A DNA stretch of 64,000 nt from a bacterium. Lineage in GTDB: Bacteria > Bdellovibrionota > UBA1018. Shown here one piece after another: positions 60,741-64,000 of this stretch; position 1 is the stretch's first letter; the number at the start of each line of letters is the position of its first letter. The stretch is from NCBI GenBank assembly GCA_019751945.1, contig JAIEMT010000009.1, positions 30,953-94,952 of the forward strand. Reading direction: 5' to 3'. The notes under the pieces are model-generated. The model was not told where the DNA came from. It made no database searches and saw only the letters and a list, made by a program, of their open reading frames with translations. The position numbers and the translations under genes are program-made.

Positions 60741-62024
60741 CTAGCCCAGGTTGGAAAGCTTTAGGATGGCTTCGGTGATTTGCTGGGTCGACATTTTGAA
60801 GCCCGCCAACTCCGGACCATGCCAAAGCTTCAGAACGGGGTCGTCGCCCTTTTCCGGTCGCTTCAAATGGCCGGCAATATTCGAAGCAAGCGCTGTGAGC
60901 GCCGTTGGTGTGTAGAGGTTTTTTCCCAGGTCCTTCACCAAGTAAGGATGGTGATGATACAAAACAATTCTCTCGCAGGGTTTCAAGATTTTGAAAAAGC
61001 GACAGACCAGCGCGCCAAGAATAGCGTGATTGGTGCCCCACATTTCATTTTCGGCAAAGAGACGGGCTCCGCGCGGAAGCTCTTTCTTTCGAGACTCTTC
61101 ATGAAACTCGATATACTTCGCATCTAATAGCGCCAGTACTACTTTTCCAATATCGTGAACTAAACCCGCTGCAAAAATATACTTACTATAGCTAAAATCC
61201 GGTACGTGCTCGGAGAGTTGACTTGCCAACTGAGCAGCTCGTAGTCCGTGTGCAAAAACTTCATCAATGAACGCTTCGTCCTTTTTAGGCTCTCGTAAAT
61301 TCTTTGGATTTTCCGCGAGCTTGGCGCCGATCAGCTTCATTAAGTCAAAAAGCAATCCGGCTGCATAGGGAACGTCGATGTAGGCTTCTTTTCTAGCGAC
61401 AGCCACTTCTTCGGTTTTCAGCGCGTACTTTAAGTGGTCACTCGATTTGAATTCAATCTTTCCAGCCGGATCCCAAGTCGGATGCGCACCTGTGACGTGC
61501 CGATAGAGCTGATACCCCACCAACAAATTGCGGGAGTTTTGCATCCCCAATAAAACTACTGCTGCTTCTAAAGTGATTTGCTCTTCTCTCTTCGCGAGCG
61601 ATTCGACCACTCGACGAAAAAGATCTTCGTAATAAGGATTATTTCTTAACGCTTCGGAAATTTTCTCTGAGGTCACATCGATATTCGAAAAATCGCGAAG
61701 AATGGCGTGACTCGTGGGAGAAAGCCGAAGTTTGGGAGCGATCTCTTTCAGAAAAGCTGCAAAGACCTTTCCAACTGGCGCCGCATCCAATCCCAGAATA
61801 GGACTCCCACCGTCACTGGGAGCGGACGACAAAGTTTTGACTGTTGCGGAGTCATCTTGAGGTGCTTTTTCAGCGGCGGGAGAAGATTGTTTTTGTGAAG
61901 GCCGCCCTGCCGGCGGAGGCTTAGGCTGAAGATTCTGCCCAGGAGGACTTTGCGCTCCTGGCTTGGTCGGAGCCGGTTTCTGAGCTGGCGCGGGTTTTGG
62001 GGGTGGCTTCTTGTTCAAAACCAT
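60741..62024 (-). CDS. HDOD-domain signalling protein with Pro-rich N-terminus
   Basis: The 427-residue protein starts with about 60 residues rich in Pro, Ala, Lys and Gln (KPAPAQKPAPTKPG), an unstructured extension. An HDOD-type domain follows (about 80-420) with LVHDIGKVVLALLDA near 290 and YHHHPYLVKDL near 358. HDOD proteins often act in chemotaxis, surface motility or cyclic-di-GMP signalling without being phosphodiesterases. Its 3' end is part of inverted repeat 2, and it diverges from the STAS-like gene across 48 bp. Confidence 0.8.
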   Translation of the reverse strand: MVLNKKPPPKPAPAQKPAPTKPGAQSPPGQNLQPKPPPAGRPSQKQSSPAAEKAPQDDSATVKTLSSAPSDGGSPILGLDAAPVGKVFAAFLKEIAPKLRLSPTSHAILRDFSNIDVTSEKISEALRNNPYYEDLFRRVVESLAKREEQITLEAAVVLLGMQNSRNLLVGYQLYRHVTGAHPTWDPAGKIEFKSSDHLKYALKTEEVAVARKEAYIDVPYAAGLLFDLMKLIGAKLAENPKNLREPKKDEAFIDEVFAHGLRAAQLASQLSEHVPDFSYSKYIFAAGLVHDIGKVVLALLDAKYIEFHEESRKKELPRGARLFAENEMWGTNHAILGALVCRFFKILKPCERIVLYHHHPYLVKDLGKNLYTPTALTALASNIAGHLKRPEKGDDPVLKLWHGPELAGFKMSTQQITEAILKLSNLG

Positions 62025-62072
62025 TCATTATCAAGAGTAAGGTATGTTAGAATTTTTTTACAGAGTGAATGT

Positions 62073-62681
62073 ATGAAACTCAAACTAGAAGCCCACGAAG
62101 ATACTCCTGTGGTCTCCATCTCTGAGAAAATCACCAAAGACCAAATAGCCGCGCTGCGCTCTGGCCTGGTCCGTCTCTTCAAGACTGCAAAGTCGGGCTA
62201 CATTTTGGATATCTCGAAAGTTGAAATTACAACTCCCGAACTCTTCGCCGAAGTGATTGCGTTTGCTAACATTGCTAAGGAATATGGAGTGCCCATCGTC
62301 ACTATCGGGCCACTGAAGCAGCTCGGGCACTTTGCGTCAAGAAAAGAGGCGCGAGAAGCCCTGGGCCCGCGCTCCAGCCAAGTTTTTGCTCTCGAACGCT
62401 CGATTAAGGGTCTAGTAGAACAGTATAAAAAAGATATTGTCGATCTGAATGCGAAGCTTCAAACAGCGAAGGCCTCTGTGGAACTCATTAAAAAAGAGAA
62501 ACGCAGAAACAGCGATCTCATGTCTCGCCTAAATGAGCTCAAGCTCATCATACAAATCTACATGAAACGCCGCCCTTCTTTTGCGAAGAAAAAAGGATTC
62601 TCAGAAGACTCGAAGTATCCCAACGTTGCTTCGATCGCGAAAAAAGTTCTGATTCAAGAAGGGTTTATTAAACAAAAATAA
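62073..62681 (+). CDS. STAS-like protein with coiled-coil tail
   Basis: The 202-residue protein (ATG 62073) has an N-terminal STAS-like fold of about 95 residues: strand LKLEAHEDTPVVSIS, helix QIAALRSGLVRLF, strand GYILDISKVEI, then FAEVIAFANIAKEYGVPIVTIGP. The usual phosphorylatable Ser/Thr site is not clear. A coiled coil (about 110-170) and a basic C-terminus follow. It is a possible partner of the PP2C-type phosphatase. It is followed after 1 bp by the Pro/Ala-rich gene, so they are one transcript. Confidence 0.65.
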   Translation: MKLKLEAHEDTPVVSISEKITKDQIAALRSGLVRLFKTAKSGYILDISKVEITTPELFAEVIAFANIAKEYGVPIVTIGPLKQLGHFASRKEAREALGPRSSQVFALERSIKGLVEQYKKDIVDLNAKLQTAKASVELIKKEKRRNSDLMSRLNELKLIIQIYMKRRPSFAKKKGFSEDSKYPNVASIAKKVLIQEGFIKQK

Positions 62682-62682
62682 T

Positions 62683-63267
62683 ATGGCCGACGCACAAAAC
62701 CCCAATAACAAGCCGCCGGGTGCAGGAAAACCAGCTCCTGCCGCAGCGAAGCCAGCACCCGCCGCCGCTGGAGCAAAGCCTGCTCCGGGAGGAAAACCTG
62801 CGCCTGCAGCTCCTGGAGCTAAACCAGCACCCGGTGGAAAACCTGTTCCACCCGGAGGAGCAAAGTCCGCACCGAACCCGACAGCAAAACCAGGAGCTCC
62901 GGCAGCTGCTGCTCCTACGACCCCGACGCCAGCTCCGGCAATGCCCTCTCCGATCGATGACGCGCTCACACGAGTGCAGGCGATGCGCGAAGAAATGGAA
63001 AAACTTCAGGTCAGTGCAAAAACTCTTAAAGGACAGCTTTCGAATTACGACCCGAACATTACTCGTGAACTAAAAAAGCAGAACGATGAGTTTGAAAAGA
63101 AAATCGCGGAACTCGAAAAGGCTCTGCAATTTCTAGCTTTAGAGGCCCTTCAACCCACGACATCTGAGAATTCTATTTTAGCATCTGAAATTCTTAGAAC
63201 TGCAGTGATAGACTACTGCAAAGAAAACAATATCAAAGTGGAGCTATGGAAAAACATCGAATCCTGA
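62683..63267 (+). CDS. Pro/Ala/Lys-rich protein with C-terminal coiled coil
   Basis: The 194-residue product has a low-complexity N-terminal 85 residues (KPAPAAAKPAPAAAG and similar), including a 15-residue repeat of GAKPAPGGKP at 30-39 and 45-54. A coiled coil follows (about 95-150, MREEMEKLQVSAKTLKGQL) and then a helical end. No enzymatic domain is seen. It resembles a flexible linker or scaffold. It overlaps the response regulator by 22 bp, so it is in the same operon and may tether signalling partners. Confidence 0.65.
   Translation: MADAQNPNNKPPGAGKPAPAAAKPAPAAAGAKPAPGGKPAPAAPGAKPAPGGKPVPPGGAKSAPNPTAKPGAPAAAAPTTPTPAPAMPSPIDDALTRVQAMREEMEKLQVSAKTLKGQLSNYDPNITRELKKQNDEFEKKIAELEKALQFLALEALQPTTSENSILASEILRTAVIDYCKENNIKVELWKNIES
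62713..62880 (+). repeat. Low-complexity coding repeat (KPAPxG units)
   Basis: DNA encoding repeated KPAP/GGKP units. Two near-identical 30-bp units start at 62,770 and 62,815 (period 45 bp). This is the coding repeat of the Pro/Ala-rich protein. Confidence 0.7.
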
Positions 63268-63923
63268 TTATTGAAGACAACGCGGACACCAGAAGATTTC
63301 TCGAAGCCATGCTCAGCAAGGAATTTGAGATCATCACTGCTGAAAATGCGGTGATCGGCATCGACTATGCCAGAAATAAGTCTCCAGATCTCATCCTCCT
63401 CGACATCATGCTCCCTATTTTAAGCGGCTACGATGCTTGCAGCTTGCTCAAGAAGGATGAGCGCACCAAGAGAATTCCTATCATTTTTCTTTCAGCAAAG
63501 AACACAGTGACCGACATCACCCAAGGTCTGAGCACTGGCGCTGACGACTACATTCCAAAACCCTTTGACTATAAAGAGCTCGTAGCCCGCATTCGTGCCC
63601 GCCTTCGCACGGATGATGGAAGCTCGACGCAGCCGTTCCAGGTGGGAGAACTTCGAATTGACCCCGCCAAGAGAGAAGTCACCTACTCGGGTAAGAAAAT
63701 CATGCTGACCTTGACGGAATTCGACATTCTTTCTCTACTGGCTTCCAAGGTAGGGGCCGTACTTTCACGTGAAGATATTTTGAAAGAAGTTTGGCGAGAC
63801 GACTCTCAGAAAACTAACGATCGCACCATCGATGTGCACATTCGCGCACTTCGCAGAAAAGTACCTGCATTAACAAAACACATCATGTCGATTTATGGTG
63901 TGGGTTATAAGTACGAGAAGTAA
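63246..63923 (+). CDS. OmpR-family response regulator
   Basis: The 225-residue protein has a receiver with E10/D11, phospho-acceptor D53 in LLDIMLP and K108 in PKPFDY. A winged-helix DNA-binding domain follows (LTLTEFDILSLLASKVGAVLSREDILKEVW, then RTIDVHIRALRRKV and YGVGYKYE). It is complete and typical. No histidine kinase is adjacent; the partner may be elsewhere. It overlaps the Pro/Ala-rich gene. Confidence 0.93.
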   Translation: MEKHRILIIEDNADTRRFLEAMLSKEFEIITAENAVIGIDYARNKSPDLILLDIMLPILSGYDACSLLKKDERTKRIPIIFLSAKNTVTDITQGLSTGADDYIPKPFDYKELVARIRARLRTDDGSSTQPFQVGELRIDPAKREVTYSGKKIMLTLTEFDILSLLASKVGAVLSREDILKEVWRDDSQKTNDRTIDVHIRALRRKVPALTKHIMSIYGVGYKYEK

Positions 63924-63936
63924 CTAACAGGCTGAT

Positions 63937-63983
63937 GAAAAATCCAAATTTTAGTGTTTGATTTTCTCTGAATCTGGATTTTC
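63937..63983 (+). terminator. Possible terminator after the OmpR-type gene
   Basis: GAAAAATCCA and TGGATTTTC form an AT-rich stem about 14 bp after the stop, with a 28-nt loop and T-rich sequence following. The stem is weak. Confidence 0.35.
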
Positions 63984-64000
63984 TTTCTTTCGTTTTGGTT

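Noticed and set aside
60334..60770. Inverted repeats dismissed as an amplification or assembly chimera
   Set aside because: Not adopted as the main view: the outer copies have diverged (48/66), the two loops are homologous but not identical, and the arms differ, which a single artefact would not give. It still needs long-read confirmation.
1..64000. CRISPR arrays, tRNA/rRNA genes, insertion sequences, attachment sites and replication origin
   Set aside because: No regularly spaced repeats, transposase or integrase genes, cloverleaf sequences or DnaA-box clusters were recognised by eye.

Overview
The window looks like a chromosomal segment of a Bdellovibrionota bacterium (Bdellovibrio-like). 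This is inferred from the gene content, not from a database search. The evidence is a short flagellin of about 277 residues, a flgBC-fliEFGHI operon with sigma-54 activators, an MlaEFD lipid-transport operon, LpoB and CpoB envelope lipoproteins, paired ArsA-type ATPases, and many small secreted or lipoprotein genes of unknown function. Nothing looks like a prophage, plasmid, IS element, CRISPR array, tRNA or rRNA. The DNA is dense housekeeping, envelope and motility sequence.

Layout. 1-10.8 kb (minus strand): a secreted TPR protein, a sigma-54 activator, then flgB, flgC, fliE, fliF, fliG, fliH and fliI, headed by a near-perfect sigma-54 promoter at about 10.61 kb; a partial secreted hydrolase-like gene runs off the left edge. 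10.8-13.8 kb: a lipoprotein plus mlaE, mlaF and mlaD. 13.8-18 kb (minus): a lipoprotein, a second intact sigma-54 activator, a small outer-membrane barrel, a small membrane protein, metK and an unlisted 41-residue, very basic small gene. 18-23 kb: a reduced Tad set (secretin CpaC, ATPase CpaF and, on the other strand, a TadB/C-like protein). 23-31.6 kb: tldD and a DUF4911-like gene, then cpoB, a LysM protein, dprA, topA and a secreted protein. 31.7-33.6 kb: an unusual secreted protein combining a thioredoxin-like segment, a clan-CD-like His/Cys pair and an EF-hand. 33.6-42.8 kb: ddl, glutamate dehydrogenase, a histidine kinase with a sigma-54-type response regulator whose ATPase motifs are degenerate, and an M1 aminopeptidase with HEAT-like repeats. 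42.8-45.9 kb: flagellin with a clear sigma-28 promoter, a zinc ribbon protein, trmB and a secreted TraB/TIKI-like protein. 46-50 kb: an HNH protein and a potD-like/lipoprotein/lpoB operon. 50-57 kb: two ArsA-like ATPases, a TPR protein, gshA, then cystathionine beta-synthase and gamma-lyase, so reverse transsulfuration and gamma-glutamylcysteine synthesis lie together. 57-64 kb: a PP2C-type phosphatase and outer-membrane protein behind a probable sigma-28 promoter, HD-GYP, HDOD, a STAS-like protein, a Pro/Ala-rich coiled-coil protein and an OmpR-type regulator.

The most unusual DNA is the 408-bp space between the convergent HD-GYP and HDOD genes (60,333-60,740). It holds two mirror-image long inverted repeats with perfect arms of 36 and 42 bp. 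Their arms are unrelated in sequence, but both loops are exactly 55 nt and match each other (36/55, ungapped) when one is reverse-complemented. Outside the perfect arms, each repeat continues into an inverted, partly decayed copy of the 3' end of the neighbouring gene. This resembles a fold-back or template-switch element with a conserved core that copies its local flank. Second in interest is the thioredoxin/clan-CD-like/EF-hand protein, and third the degenerate sigma-54-type response regulator.
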